From assembly GCA_036925085.1 (NCBI GenBank), contig JAUPFP010000028.1, positions 412,001-476,000 of the forward strand: a stretch of DNA of 64,000 nt, given 5' to 3'. How positions within the stretch are numbered: the stretch's first letter is position 1; each line of letters opens with the position of its first letter. Of this stretch, positions 47,443 through 60,312 are shown piece by piece. The notes beneath the pieces are model-generated. The model ran no database searches and had not been told where the DNA came from. It saw nothing but the letters and a program-made list of their open reading frames with translations. A program made the translations under genes and the position numbers. The stretch comes from Brachycybe producta (lineage: Eukaryota > Arthropoda > Diplopoda > Playtdesmida > Andrognathidae).

Positions 47443-48089
47443 TAACGCTTGTAAGAGCTCTGATTATGAAGTGTAGCCAATAGTTGGCTCAGCTGCTACT
47501 TAGAGCCCAAATCCCCTTTTCAATTAGCAGGACACCAAGATTCAATAATTACTCTAACAGTGCATGGAGGGCTGTTTTTTATCCATGAGGCGCAATAGGC
47601 ACAGTGCCTAGGGCCTACACACATTTCACACACAAATACAAATGAATTCCACAAAATCGATTTTAATAAATGTTTAGTGTTTACTGTTACGCTGGAACAT
47701 ATGGCACATAATTCGAAAGACAAAATAAAAATTAAACAGCAACGTTACGAGCGAGAGGAACCTCTAAAATTGGGAGTGCCTAGAGTTTACTAAGGTCTTA
47801 AAACGGCCCTGAGTGCATGGTGGTCACATGCAAAGAGATTCACGGTTCTCTTTCATAAAGAGAAATAAAAACCAATATAAAGGGAGGAAATACAGACTAA
47901 TATAAAAACAACTGTTGTAGGGAGGCTATACAATTAAAGCTCACTCAGCCACGACGTTTACCTCTAACATGGTCTTGAGCTACCTCCAGTTCTCCATGTA
48001 AATCTACAGTATATAATCTCGTTTCGTACCCCCCCCCCACCCCCATCTCTGCAAACAGACAACACTGAAATAATTGATACTTAAAAGTA

Positions 48090-48505
48090 GAGGGTGGGAC
48101 GAATCCTAAATTTTCTCGAATCCGAATCCTAAAAGTTTCTCGAATCCCTCGAATCTTCCGAATAAATCATATAAGAATCTTATATTATTCATTAAGAAGA
48201 TACGAATAAATGAAATAATATTAAATATTAAATTATTAATAATACAAAAACACAGTGTGGCACTCAGGGTCGCCACAAGGTCGCCCCATTGGTGATCCGG
48301 GATAACCACCGAAATTGCAACAATCGCCGGTTTTTCTTTTGCTAGTGAACGCTTCTATTGGACGTCAATGGAGTTAAAACTAATTTTACCAATGTTTTTA
48401 ACAGTTTTTTATTAAGGTTAGGAGTCAAAAGATTCAAAAGACGGAAGAAAGTGCAAAGATACGAGTTTTCGAATCTGGAATATTTTTCAAGATTCGCGGG
48501 ATTCG
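48090..48505. repeat. Diverged inverted repeat with 'cgaatcc' arms
   Basis: The left arm (about 48105-48165) holds several 'ctcgaatcc' units. The right arm (about 48425-48505) holds the complementary 'ggattcgag' and 'gattcgaa'. Pairing is imperfect. No coding potential is convincing. Confidence 0.4.
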
Positions 48506-51333
48506 AGGATATAGTTTTAAGCAGCCATTGCATAAATATATAATAAGCACAAAAAGTGTTTTTTTTTTCTTCTCTGCACTTGTTGTCGAAACATTTGCTT
48601 GAACCATTAACCATTTTAGGTCTGCAGAAAAAAGCCAGCACTAACCCGTTTATGGTACAACACATTTTATTGTATTATGGGGCACTCCATTCGATAGACA
48701 AGCAACATAGCAGACATGCTGACCTTCAGTCGGCAAAAAACACCTGATATAACCGGGTGTCGGTCGCTATATTGAAAATCCGCTCTTTACCAATGTTTAT
48801 TTGTGGTCATAAAAATCACAAGCGCAGAAAAAATTGCTGTGGACATGAATGTTTCGACCACATATGCAGGAGAAAAAAAAAACCCACGCCTCTTGATAAC
48901 AATGGGTGCGCTTGCTGTTTTTTTTTTTTTTTTTCAATTCTGCTTGAAATAACTGTTCGAAAACAAATTGAAAACATAGCTTAATTGCAGCATTTCAGTT
49001 ATATTTTCGATTATGGTACCATCTAGAATCCAAAATGACTTAGTTTTTACTTTTCATATAATATTGATCAATTCAGAACTTAAAAACCGATGCTAAAATG
49101 AGACGGAAAAATATCCAGCCATTAAAAAAATGGATTTTTTTGTGCATTTCAAAATTCAATCTGTTTCTTTCTATCTAGAGCACTTTTTGAACTACAGCCT
49201 TGCCACCCTTTTATTTCTAGTCATAAACAAGTAAATTTCTACTAAAACATGTTTTTTGTTTTTGGGGATTACAGGAGTGTCATTTTTTTTTACTTTGTTG
49301 ACAAGTATGTTATTGAAGGTACCCCTTCTCCTAGAACGGATCCTGAACAGGTCATTCAAGGATCCTCCGTCAAAATTTGATCGATTACCAGGTCGCACTA
49401 GTAGAGGAGGCTGCATGCAGTATACAAAATTTTAGGGTAGAAGTAGGTTAAAATAGGAGAAATACAAACAAGTCCACGCAAACGGACAACCCTCATGTCA
49501 ACTTAAATAAAACGCTTGTGAAAAAAATGACCGTTCGTTTACTTCGTTGAAGCTTAATTTTCAACTAGCAACGACAGACGCGTACTCGAAGGAAAAATAA
49601 AGCTAGAGAAATTATTTGTTTGTCTGGCCCTTTGGAAATCCCCAAAAAATACACAGAATCTTAACCCTTTTAAACGCGAGCAGAGCAATAGTGAATTTTT
49701 TGTTTCAAGATTTCACTTGGTTCTAATTATTTTTAAGTTTGCCCACAATAAATATGTCAATTTTTTTTATTTTGTTATTTTGCACTAACTTCCAGTAAGC
49801 ATTACAAGCAAGAAATTTTACAAAAAAATTTTCTTGTGGTCCTAACCGATTTGGTCCATGAAAATTGACAATTCTCTAACATGTGCATTCTAATTCAGTA
49901 TGCGAAATCAGTGAAATTCTTTTCTTTCTCAAATATTTTGTTAGGTTCCTTTTTTTTCTGGCAAGAAACACATGCATCAAGTTTACATTTGTTAATATTT
50001 TCAACTGCTAAAAATTGAACGGACCTTTTAAAAAAATGGGATAAGAGACATTTTTTTTTCAGGAAGTCCCGTTTATTGCTTGAAAATTATGTTTTGTACC
50101 CCGAGATTTCACAAACTGTGAAAAAACGGGATCCCCAGCACTAATTTCAATGGGAGAAATATATGGTTCCCTATGCTTAGCTCCAACTTCGTAAGAAGGG
50201 AACAAAGTGGTTCACATATTGACTAGAAAAATTGTTATTTTTTTTTGCCTCTGTTTTAAAATTTGAGTTTTGCTACATAGCCCCTCTTTTTAAAAAGGCC
50301 GGTTCAAATGGGTTTTGCATTTATTTTCTTATGCAATTTTTAAACTTTTAACGTGGTTTCATTATGAAATCGGCTCTAAAATGAAAAATACTAGCTAGGT
50401 TGTTAGCCTGCATCTCATGAGCGGACCCATTTATCGCTAGATATGACCGACAACCAAAACGAGCACTTTTTATGACGATCTTAAGCATTGCAATCACACT
50501 CATGCAGTTTCGAAAGTGCTTTGGAACTGAACGTACCCACAGTATCCACTGGCTGCTCTGTATTTTGAAAACAACTTTAAAGAGGGAAAAAAAAACTGAA
50601 CTTATTTTAGAAACTAGACTAGTAACTGGAATCCTGTCAAATTATTTTAATGTTTGATATCTTTTACAAATATAAATTTTCTATGGGAATTTCAAAATCT
50701 CAACTTTTTTTTTTTACTTTAAGTTGGATCAGTGATTTTTCTCAAACTACCACAAAAAAAAATTATTTTAAAATAAATTAATATAAAATTGATTTATTTA
50801 CTGATCTAGTTTCTAAAACGACTTCATTTTTCATAAAAGTTGTTAACAAAATGTATTAAAAAATATATGTAAACATTTTAATGTACTAAAAATGTGTCCT
50901 ACATTGGGGCAGCATAAGATTATTAATTTATTACATTTTTTTTCTCTTCAAAATCAACTTTGAATTTTAGATTTTTCTCTTCAAAAACGACTTTGAATTT
51001 TAGACTTTTCATCAAAAAAAAAAAATCCGATTCTTATTCCATTTTTAACACCATAAACATTAATTCATATATACTGTAATTCAAAGAAACTTGTTTATAT
51101 TATGAATGATGTTTTTACAAGAAATGGAATGAAAAGATTTCAGAAAAAGTAGAAGAATAAAAGCAGAGAAAAAACGTCATTTACAATGTTTATGTTTTGG
51201 CATATACAATATATATTTCAATATATATATATTATTATAAGAAAGACAAAATATATTTTACATAAATGTCATAATGCTGGTAGTATATTTATATTAATAT
51301 ACAATATATAAGAAAGTACATCTATACCAAGAA

Positions 51334-51455
51334 CTACGTAACTGTCACGTTTGAAGACGATGATGAAGATATTATTGGAGGCGATTCAGTGCTGTTTCTT
51401 AGTCCGGGTGAAGCCGTGCCGAGCATTCGAAATAATTCCTCGTGTTCTTTACGTA
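51334..51455 (-). CDS. Orphan terminal coding exon
   Basis: A minus-strand exon with a good acceptor (tttattgcag at 51456) and an open frame of 39 codons in phase 1, ending TAG (51334-51336). It begins R-K-E-H-E-E-L-F-R-M-L-G, a short amphipathic charged stretch, then S-P-G-L-R-N-S-T-E-S-P-P and a six-Ser run, ending N-V-T-V-T. Codon use looks coding against the AT-rich background. I do not recognise the family. It may end the gene beginning at 60974, but that exon ends in phase 2, so at least one unseen exon would be needed. Confidence 0.5.
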
Positions 51456-52508
51456 CTGCAATAAACAAGAAAAAAAGATAAATTTATAATTAAATTTCTT
51501 GTACAAGTGCACAGAATTAAAAGCTTAAAAAAAACCTAAGAAAAAGTTTAAAAAAAACATGGCTCAAATTAACTGATTTTACAACAACAACATGTTGTAA
51601 GTATTAGTATAATATTTAAGGTGGTATTAAATTGTAAAGAACACCTCTCGAACTCTAATTATTCTGTCTTTCATGTGCACAATGAAGAGAAACTTGAATG
51701 TGTTTTAGAAACTAGAAGAGTAGCTCAAAATAAGCTTGAAAATGGCCCAACTTTAAGCAGACGATATTTTTTTTTAAAAATGTGTAGCTTTATATAAAAA
51801 GGTTATTTTGAAAGTTATCAACATAAAAAATACATTGAAGTGATCGAGCTACTATTCTAGTTTCTTAAACTTGCTCTTGAAAGACAGAATAACCAAGAGT
51901 TCGAAAATCACCTGAACGTAAACCATCTTAAGAAAAAATCAATAATCTGAAGCGCAATTCAGCTGAATCGCTTTCGAAAAAAAAAATGTTTAAGCCTTAT
52001 ATGTGCTTGAGATGAAATGTTACATTTAAATCAGAACTTCTCAAGCTAACTGATGTGTCAGACCAGAATTTTATTTTTTCAATGTTTCATGGATCCACCC
52101 ACCAAATATTAATTTCCATGTATCTTAAGTTTTCCAGAGTAATTTTATTTGGTTTTCTAAGAGTGAAAACTACACTGAAATTAAGTGGAATAGTGCAACA
52201 TATTAAAATACATGGATGCAATTTTTTTTTCAGCAACTGCCGCAACGAGTGAAATTTTGTTTAAAAAAAATTCTTTGAACTCTCACATTTTATTAATAAA
52301 TTCTGACAAGTGAATCAAGTGAAATTATTAGTTAGATAATATAATTTGTCTAGTCCTCCTCTTATATATAAATTTTAGGTCCAACTGCTTGTCCAACAAC
52401 TTGTTTCTCTTTTTCCCATAATAAATACATTGCAACCACAACTCAACCACCTTCCACTTCATCTTGGCAGCCGAAAAGTGGTAAACAAAAAGTGATCTGT
52501 GTATTCCA

Positions 52509-52713
52509 GCTAGGCTTGCCACATTTCCTCCTTTGTGGAGGACAGTCCTCCATTCGGAGAAAATGTCCTCCGACCAGGACCGTCCTCCAGGAAGGAAAAC
52601 ATGTCCTCCACACAATAAATTGTATAAAAATTTAAATACGTTCGTGGAGGATGGTCCTGGCTGGTATAGAGTTCTTCCGAATGGAGGACTGTCCTCCACA
52701 GGTGGCAAGCCTG
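52509..52713. mobile_element. 205-bp foldback element with 6-bp TSD
   Basis: Left end GCTAGGCTTGCCAC, right end GTGGCAAGCCTG. Inside, 'tggaggacagtcctccattcgga' and its complement form the main arms, and the motif GGAGGAC/GTCCTCC recurs about eight times. Flanking attcca at 52503-52508 and 52714-52719. No open frame of its own. Confidence 0.8.
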
Positions 52714-55700
52714 ATTCCAACCCATAAACCCTATGGACAAGAATTGTGGCATACAGATACACTCTTAACTAATATAGAATGCACAGAAACTTTGTTACCA
52801 CTATGTATTTGTTATAGGTCATTTTTGTTACAACGTTGTTTTGGTGATTTGCTATTGGATTGTTCTTTCATCCTGATAATCACATTTTTTTCTAAAATAT
52901 AGAATTAAAAATTAAGACACAAAATCACTGAGAAAAATTAGCGGAAAAAGTTAATTAAACTAATTAGTGGACAACAATTGCATCAAAAACTAGACCCCAA
53001 ATGACCTCCATTAAAGAAGTGAACTGAAACAATTTTAAAAAAAGCACGAATAACAGCTATGCTATAGACTGATGCAAAATACTTTAAAACGTGCCAGAAT
53101 TATTGAAATTTGTTTACATTTTACAAAACAAAAATATAAAGTATTGATTTTTTTTAAAAAAAAAGGAAAAAAAAAACCCTAATGGCTGAAAAAGGTATTG
53201 ACAGGATTAGTCTAAATACAAATAGTCCAAAAAGACATCATAATAGCCATATCGAGTTCTGTCTCCAAGAAGAAGAAAAAAAAACTAAAGAAGCTTATGG
53301 CTGACAAAATAATAAAAGAGTCCAACAAACAATAGACAGCCGTAAAGCAAAGACCTTCCAAGATTCCAAAGATTCATAAAAAGGGCTACGAAGGAGCTTA
53401 AAATCAGCAACTGAAGAAGAAGAAGGGGAAAAAAACAACCCCATTACTTTGCTCTAGTGAACCATTAGACGAAATGAGGTCCACTGAGAATGGGGCCAAA
53501 AGAAATAAAGAAAGAAGCTAAAAAGAACTGCCTAAAAATAGAATATTTTTCAACGGTAACTACAGTTGATAGTAGCATATACAGTATTGCAGATGGTGAA
53601 ATGTTCACAATGCAATAAATCTTAATGCTAGACACACACACACACACATACACAAATGAAAATTTCTTCTTTCAAATCTTTAATCTAATTTTATCTTCTG
53701 TTCAACACACACACATTTTCATCATTTTAAACTGACAAAATAAGACACAATATTTTCCACAATGTGCTTTAAATGAGATTTATTATTTAATTTTAGACCA
53801 CTGTAGCAAATAGAAAGAGTGAGTGAGACCTTGTTACGAATTTTTGTTTGAAAACTACCAATGATTGATGGCTATTTTAAAATATTCATTTATAAATTTT
53901 AATAGAAAAACCGAACAATACAGAAAGAAAAACTTATTATTCGAATGGGTTAAAAAAAATTGCGATATTTTCAATTAAGCTAGGAGTCTGTAGCTGAGAT
54001 CCACATTATTTATGAAATATTGTTGTTCAGTGCCTTGTAAGCTGTGCTGTCTAAACTTTAAAAAAAAATGTTCACACCATGATTTAATTTTAGAAATGGG
54101 AAGTAAACGAACTTTGTTTAAAAAAATCGAGTCATGTGCGAATTACTTCAGTTATGGCCACAAGGTGCTAACCTCCCTTCAGGCTTCCTTTATAAGTTTT
54201 TTTTATTACCATGTATAATAATGCCTTGTAATGAGAATCTTGACTCTTATTTTCGTAGACCAAAAAGCGACGAATCGTAGAAGAAATTCAGCTGTGTAAA
54301 ATTAAGGTGATTTTAAAAGTGCAAACTCCTCTCAAACACTGATTATTTTCTTTTTCAGGTGTAAAATGAGTAGATACTTGGAATGTGTTTTAGAAATTAG
54401 AAGGGTAGTTCAATCACTTTAGGGTATTGTCATGTTGATATCTTTCGAAATAAGATCTTTATGTGCGTTTGAAAACGACGCAACGCAGACAACGTTTAGC
54501 ATATACTGTATATGATGCTTTTAATTTTTTATTTAAAAAATTTATATTGAAAGATATCAACATGAAAATACACAAGTGATTCAACTACCCTTCCAGTTTT
54601 TAAAACACTTTCTAGTTTCTCATTAACAATAAATGTTTTGTTTCTTTTGTGTGCTTTTAAGTAGCAGTTCTGACATTCAATGTCGATTGATTTAAAACAA
54701 TTGATTTTTTTAATTAAAATAAAAAAAAATGACAACAAGATGAAAATCAAGTGATTTAAATCACATTTTGAAGTTTCTTTTTCCGAATTTTTTTTTTAAT
54801 TCTTTTTTTTTTAAAGTGAGATTTTTCACTTTTCTGAACTAATTTGTTTATAATAATGTACTTGAAAGGTTTGTCATGTCATGCAATTTTAAGAAATTGT
54901 AAACTAATAAAATATAATTTAAATAATAAAGTCAGTTTTTTTTTAAAAAAATATAACTCATGATTTTCATCCAAACTGCTGACATCTACTGGCCACACTC
55001 AGCCATTGAATTGAAAACTCCATGACCGAAGCACTTGTGTTCTTATACTTTTTTTCCATATAATTCTTTACATAATTCTAAAATGAATAAATTGTTTTAA
55101 ATAAGAGATGGTTTTTAATATTCTTAAAAGTTTTTTTAAATAAAATTTTAAAAGTGACTATTTAGAAGAATCAACTATTAATTTCCATATAATATTGGTT
55201 CACACTAAATTGACTTAACAATTTAATGTGCCATTCGTTAATAACGAGACTCATCACTAATTTGCAAACTAGTCGCTTTGAACAATGGACATTCTCTATA
55301 GGTTAAACTCAACAGCATCATTATAGAAATACATCACTTTCCCTTAAGAATCTTTTTTCTATTGTTTGCAACAACTGTAGAAGTTGTGCAGAAAAAATAA
55401 AACGCTTTCCTCTTCAAAGTATTAACGTTCGACTGCATATCTGCTTTCTGTAGCTTTAAAAGCAAGCTTTGTGTTGCTTTTTTGAGCTTTTCAAATTACT
55501 CCATTAGTGCGTTTTAATGCATTTTTTTTAAAAAACTGCAGCTATTGCTACTTGCTTTTTGAAGCTTCGATTTAGTTTATTTACAGCAGGGTCATAGGGT
55601 TAAAATACCAACTAAACCAATCAGACCCCCCCCCCAGCTCAAAGTCACTTTTCTGAGCAGACTACAAGTTAGACTGTGACACAAATATGCGATTTTGCCT

Positions 55701-57278
55701 TCATTGCACTCTTTAAAATTTTAAAGCAAAATCAAGCAGAAGAGCTTTTCTGTCAAAGAAAGTGAATATACAGTCTAGCATGCACACACACACACAGCCA
55801 CACACACACATACAGAGAGAATCACACATTCAATACTTTAAAACAAACACATACACACGAACTCATTAACTTTTAAAAAAATGAACACATCCGGGCCACC
55901 CACATAAACAAAACTATTCTGTCTTTTTGGTCCACAAAACAAAAAAAAAAAATCTAAAAACTCGCTTTTTATTTGTTTTGCTAAAAAAGATAAGCAAAGA
56001 AAAAAAATAAAGAAACTTCATTTGAATCATTCATTCAGCACTTCCAAATCCACATCATTCCCACTTTTACTTTTTCTCTCTCTCTCTCTTCCTATTGGTG
56101 TCCAATTACCTTCAGCTGTACTTTAAAAGTAAAACACTCAGAGGATACACTTTTTGTTTAGAAAAAAAGCATCACAGAATTAGTCTTGCTAACACAATAA
56201 AGAGTACTGTTTATCTAAGACGATGTTCTTTATACGGTACAAGTGTAACAGCTGCTTGCTTCAGTTCTCCCATCTATTCAACCATCAGCAATAAGAAAAC
56301 AAGCAAAGTTAACAAACAGAAAAAAAAGGGGGGGGGAGAAGTTGAACTTTTCATTTATAATCCTCACAAGTTATAGCCATATATTGTTTAATATAATCAT
56401 GAATTAATTAATAAACTTTGCATTAATTAAACAAATCGTTTTACTCCACCCCACAATCAATAAATTAGAATATATGTTTACTACTTAATGTAAAGCTTGC
56501 TCGTAATGAGTTGTACAGCAATAATAATAATAATAAAAACAATAATAGCCCCCTGTAGGCACGCAATCACTGCTAGCAAAACCGCTAGCTAAAAAAAACC
56601 GTAAAATTTCAACAAACCGGTTATTTTAACAATAAAACATATTTTAATAGTTCGTCGAGTCTACGTATGATTTACTGTAAACTACAACAATATAAATTGT
56701 GGTTGATGAGCTTTTTAAGAATTTTATAATATAAATTATACAGTATAATAGTATTTCGGATGTCGATAATAAAATAATTCAATTCGTACTTTTTTTTTGT
56801 CAATTTCATTTTTTTTAAATACGATTATTTCAAACTTTAATAAAAAAAGTTTATTTTTAAAGTCATCAACATAAAAATTAATTTAATTAAATGAATTTAG
56901 ACTTTGTTTCTACAAAAAAATTTACTTTTTTTCTTGAAGGTGTTCCTAAAATGCGAAAAAAACAACCAGGGTCCTCTTTACATAAAAAAAAATAATAAAA
57001 TTGTGACAAACATGCTTTATGATGTTACTGCTTATGATGTATCACTTCTGACTATAATAATACTATGTAATAATATACTAAAGTGCTTTTCAAACTAACT
57101 GATGTGGCGATCAGGACAAACTTTTTTCCAATAATTCAAAATTAACTGTTTTTTTTTGTCTTGTAAACTAATAAAACTGATAAACAATACTCAATAGCAG
57201 TCATAAAAATATGACAGTATTTTTCATATATAAAAATATTTTGTGATTTGCTTTTGTGACTGTATTGCAAGGTTATGG

Positions 57279-57543
57279 GGTCGTATTCTCAGTGATTTGC
57301 TAAGCTAAAGCTAGAGTTAAACTCAAGAACTTTCGATTTAAAGTCGTATTCTTAATGATGACTAGAAACCTCAAAAATAGAATGCAATCAACATTTATAT
57401 GAAACTTCCAATCAAAAGTTAATGAGATTAGCAAGTGTCATTGACTTAGCAATAGTTAAGAAAACGATCCATAAAGTTTCATTATAAAAGTTGATGAGTT
57501 TAACTTTGCACTTGACTAGTAATCAGTCATTAAGAATACGACC
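57279..57543. mobile_element. MITE-like inverted repeat 'ggtcgtattct'
   Basis: The left end GGTCGTATTCTCAGTGATTT pairs with AGTCATTAAGAATACGACC at the right. A partial extra copy of the right arm follows at about 57568-57622. A related half-element with 'agtcatttagattacgacc' sits near 23990-24010. Confidence 0.6.
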
Positions 57544-58569
57544 TTGATACAGCCGTTTCATGTAAAAGTTGGTGAGTTTAGCACTTGCTTTGACTTGAAA
57601 ATCATTAAGAATATGATCCTATTGAGACAAATCTGAAAATTTCAGTGTTTGGACAAGTTACTTTTAAAAGTAATTTGTCACACTTTGAAACTACTTTAAA
57701 AAGTAATTACAATTACTTTTGAAAGTACACCTAATTTGTACCAACACTGGAAAAAAAAAATGACACAATTACAATTCACCAATGACCCCGGCTACCCATG
57801 GACTAGTTCAGTTATTTTTTTATACTTTATCCCTAAAATGTACAAAATACGAATACCCTATAAGAAAATAAGAATGAATGATCAAATGCTCCTCACATTG
57901 AGTTACAATATTCAAATTTACTAAAAAAAAATTCTTCCAGATTCAGTCTTGTCTGCTAAAGTTCAGTGTCCCATGAAACCAATTACGGGCGTTATCCATT
58001 CACAGACATGACCACAACTTAAGCCATCATGAGCATAGTAGTATAGAAGTGGATGAATGATATAGACTTGATGGAGAAAAAAAAAATGTTCACAGAGATT
58101 AAGTGCATCCACCCACCTAAAATGGACTTTTAGTGTACATTTTGCGTGCACGAATTTCATATCAGTATTTTAATCAGAAACCTAACGAAAAAAAGAAATC
58201 CATGAGAGAAAAAAAAAAACCTATAATAGCTGCCAAAGTATTAACTTATTCATGTTTAAGGTTTTGCTTTTTATGAGCCCCAATGTGCAATAAACGATTG
58301 AGTAAGTCACGCCATGTCAATTTAAAAACAATATTCCACACACACACACACACCACACACATTATGGCTGAAGAACATCTCAACAAATACTTATATTGAC
58401 CTTTCCAAATAATCAATTTCATACGTTAAACATCAAATAGAAAATAACTGTGTGTCTAACAAAGATGAAACACTATTTCAAATAGTAATTTATGCGTGGC
58501 TATTGTTGAAGCCACACTACACTGTACAGTATGTGTGTGTCTGTGTGTATTTGAATTTTTTTGAATTTG

Positions 58570-59215
58570 AAAAATTACTCTATCAGCAGCCATAAAGGCC
58601 TATGGCAGAGGGACAAGAGTCCAAGTGCAGCATAGAAAATGCATTGTCAAAACCATAAAATATAAAACCCTATTGAAATAAACCCAACAACAATTTCAAT
58701 ATGTTTTAATGCTGCAAATATATGCATTGTCAAAACAAAACAAAATTATGACTCCCATAAAATACGTTTTTCCTGCACAAAATCCCCAGCAAGCGAGTTC
58801 CATTGTCGAATCGCCCTAGGGCGATACTGGGTGTACTTGTTCTAGAAGGCTCTTGCCCTAAACCAACTTCAAGTAAACTTTGCAGGGCATTGTATTTTGG
58901 TAGGGGTGACCACTCTAGCAAGGTTGGAGAGATTTTTGCACGAACAGATTCTTATTACTGGTCATTTGTCCCTAGAGCGATTCGACAATGGAAACTCGCT
59001 TGCCGGAGATTTTGTGCAGGAAAAACGTATCTTATGAGAGTCATAACTTAGTTTTGTTTTGTTGAAATTGTTGTTGGGATTATTATCAATAGGGTTTTAT
59101 ATTTTCTGGTTTTGACAATGCATTTTCTGTGCTGCACTTGGACTCTTGTCCCTCTGCCATAGGCCTTTATGGCTGCTTGCAGAGTAATATTTTCAAATTC
59201 AAATTCAAATTCTCC
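58570..59215. mobile_element. Palindrome of two inverted LINE 3' ends
   Basis: Two outward-pointing copies of the same sequence flank a ~145-bp centre. The minus copy (about 58830-58570) reads P-R-A-I-R-Q-W-N-S-L-A-G-D-F-V-Q-E-K-R, a few more codons, then a stop and a 3' UTR. The plus copy (about 58970-59215) encodes F-V-P-R-A-I-R-Q-W with small changes. The R-A-I-R-Q-W-N-S-L motif is the usual end of non-LTR retrotransposon ORF2 proteins. The plus copy ends in an (AAATTC)n tail. Arms are 230-250 bp with high identity (for example GGCCTATGGCAGAGGGACAA and its complement). Confidence 0.8.
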
Positions 59216-60150
59216 ATCCTTCCGTCTGTGTGCGTGGTTTCTCACTAAATAAGCATGCGTTGCATACAGTATACAGTATGTGCGTTCTTTTCTTTTCATG
59301 TGTGTATATTGTACTTTCCACATCTGTCTGTGTTCTCACTAAATTTGGATAACAAAGTTCTGTACTCTTCCTTCTTTTGAGTGTCTGTGTTCTGGAGAGA
59401 CCACAGACACACAAAAGAAGAATCTTCTATCTGTGTGTGTGTTTCTCACAAAATATGGATGTGTTGCGTTTTTTTTTTCAATCCCATTATAATATTATGT
59501 GCGTATGCTTTCTTCATACTTTTTGTTTGCATGTGTGTGTGTGTGTTTCTCAATAAATTTGCATGCGAGCAATCTTTTTTTTTCCCCATCCTTTTGAATT
59601 TGTGCGTATTCTTTTGTTTCTTTTGAATCTTTGTGTGTACTCTTTTGGTTTTCTTTGCTTGTGCGTGTGTTTGTAATCTGAATTTCTCAATGAGACTGTG
59701 TAGATTTCTCACAAAATATGTAAGTTCTATTTTTTTTTTCTTCATTTCTGTGTTCTGTGTTTTCTTTCAATTTGTTCCATATTTTTTTTTACCTGTAAAT
59801 ATGTGTGCGTTTGTGTGTTCTTTCAATTCCTAAATATGTTTTTACCTGTAAGTATGTGTGCGTGTGTGTTTGTTCTTTCCATTATTCAGTATAAGTGCGT
59901 ACTCATTCCATTGCATGCATATGTGTGTGACATCTCAATTTCTCCCTCTTATGTGTGTTTATGTTTCTCATTCAATATACATGTGATATTTCTTCCTCGG
60001 TGTCTGTATTTCTTTCCTCCTCTCTGTATACAGAGAAGAGGAAAGATATGAGGAAAGATGTGTTTCACTCATATTACACCTGAACGTGTCCGTTCATTTA
60101 TCTCTGGATGATTCCTAAAAAATTGTAACTTCCTCGATATGTGTGTGTGT
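59200..60150. repeat. Degenerate GT-rich minisatellite
   Basis: Irregular units mixing (TG)n runs with a 'tttctca.taaat' or 'tttctcacaaaatatg' block recur at least eight times, 40-60 bp apart. They create many Cys/Val/Phe-rich open frames on both strands, which are artefacts. A hairpin (CTTTCCTCCTCTCTGTATAC and its counterpart) lies at about 60013-60046. Confidence 0.7.
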
Positions 60151-60312
60151 GTGCGCGTACACTTTCCTGTTCACTTTCAATCAACCTGCATCCAGTTCAA
60201 TTGCAAATGCACCCTTTGATTAAAAAACACAACTCCAATTTTCTCAAAACGTCACTGTCAATTAAGCAACTAATACAACAAACATTTGACATTTCCACGT
60301 TCATATACTCAC

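Larger units (their letters stand above)
51456..60312. other. Long repeat-rich stretch, intron or intergenic
   Basis: Holds two clear copies and one possible partial copy of the palindromic family (about 51640-51915, 54310-54630; partial 56750-56900), a foldback element (52509-52713), CA-type microsatellites (about 53634-53651, 55783-55812), a MITE-like element (57279-57543), the LINE palindrome (58570-59215) and the GT-rich array (59200-60150). I found no internal coding exon with supported splice sites. Confidence 0.6.

Noticed and set aside
57963-58160. 65-codon minus-strand frame with a pyrimidine-rich upstream tract
   Set aside because: It lacks a donor and any motif; composition is that of the flanks.
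59381-60051. Several Cys/Val/Phe-rich frames
   Set aside because: They come from translation of (TG)n arrays.
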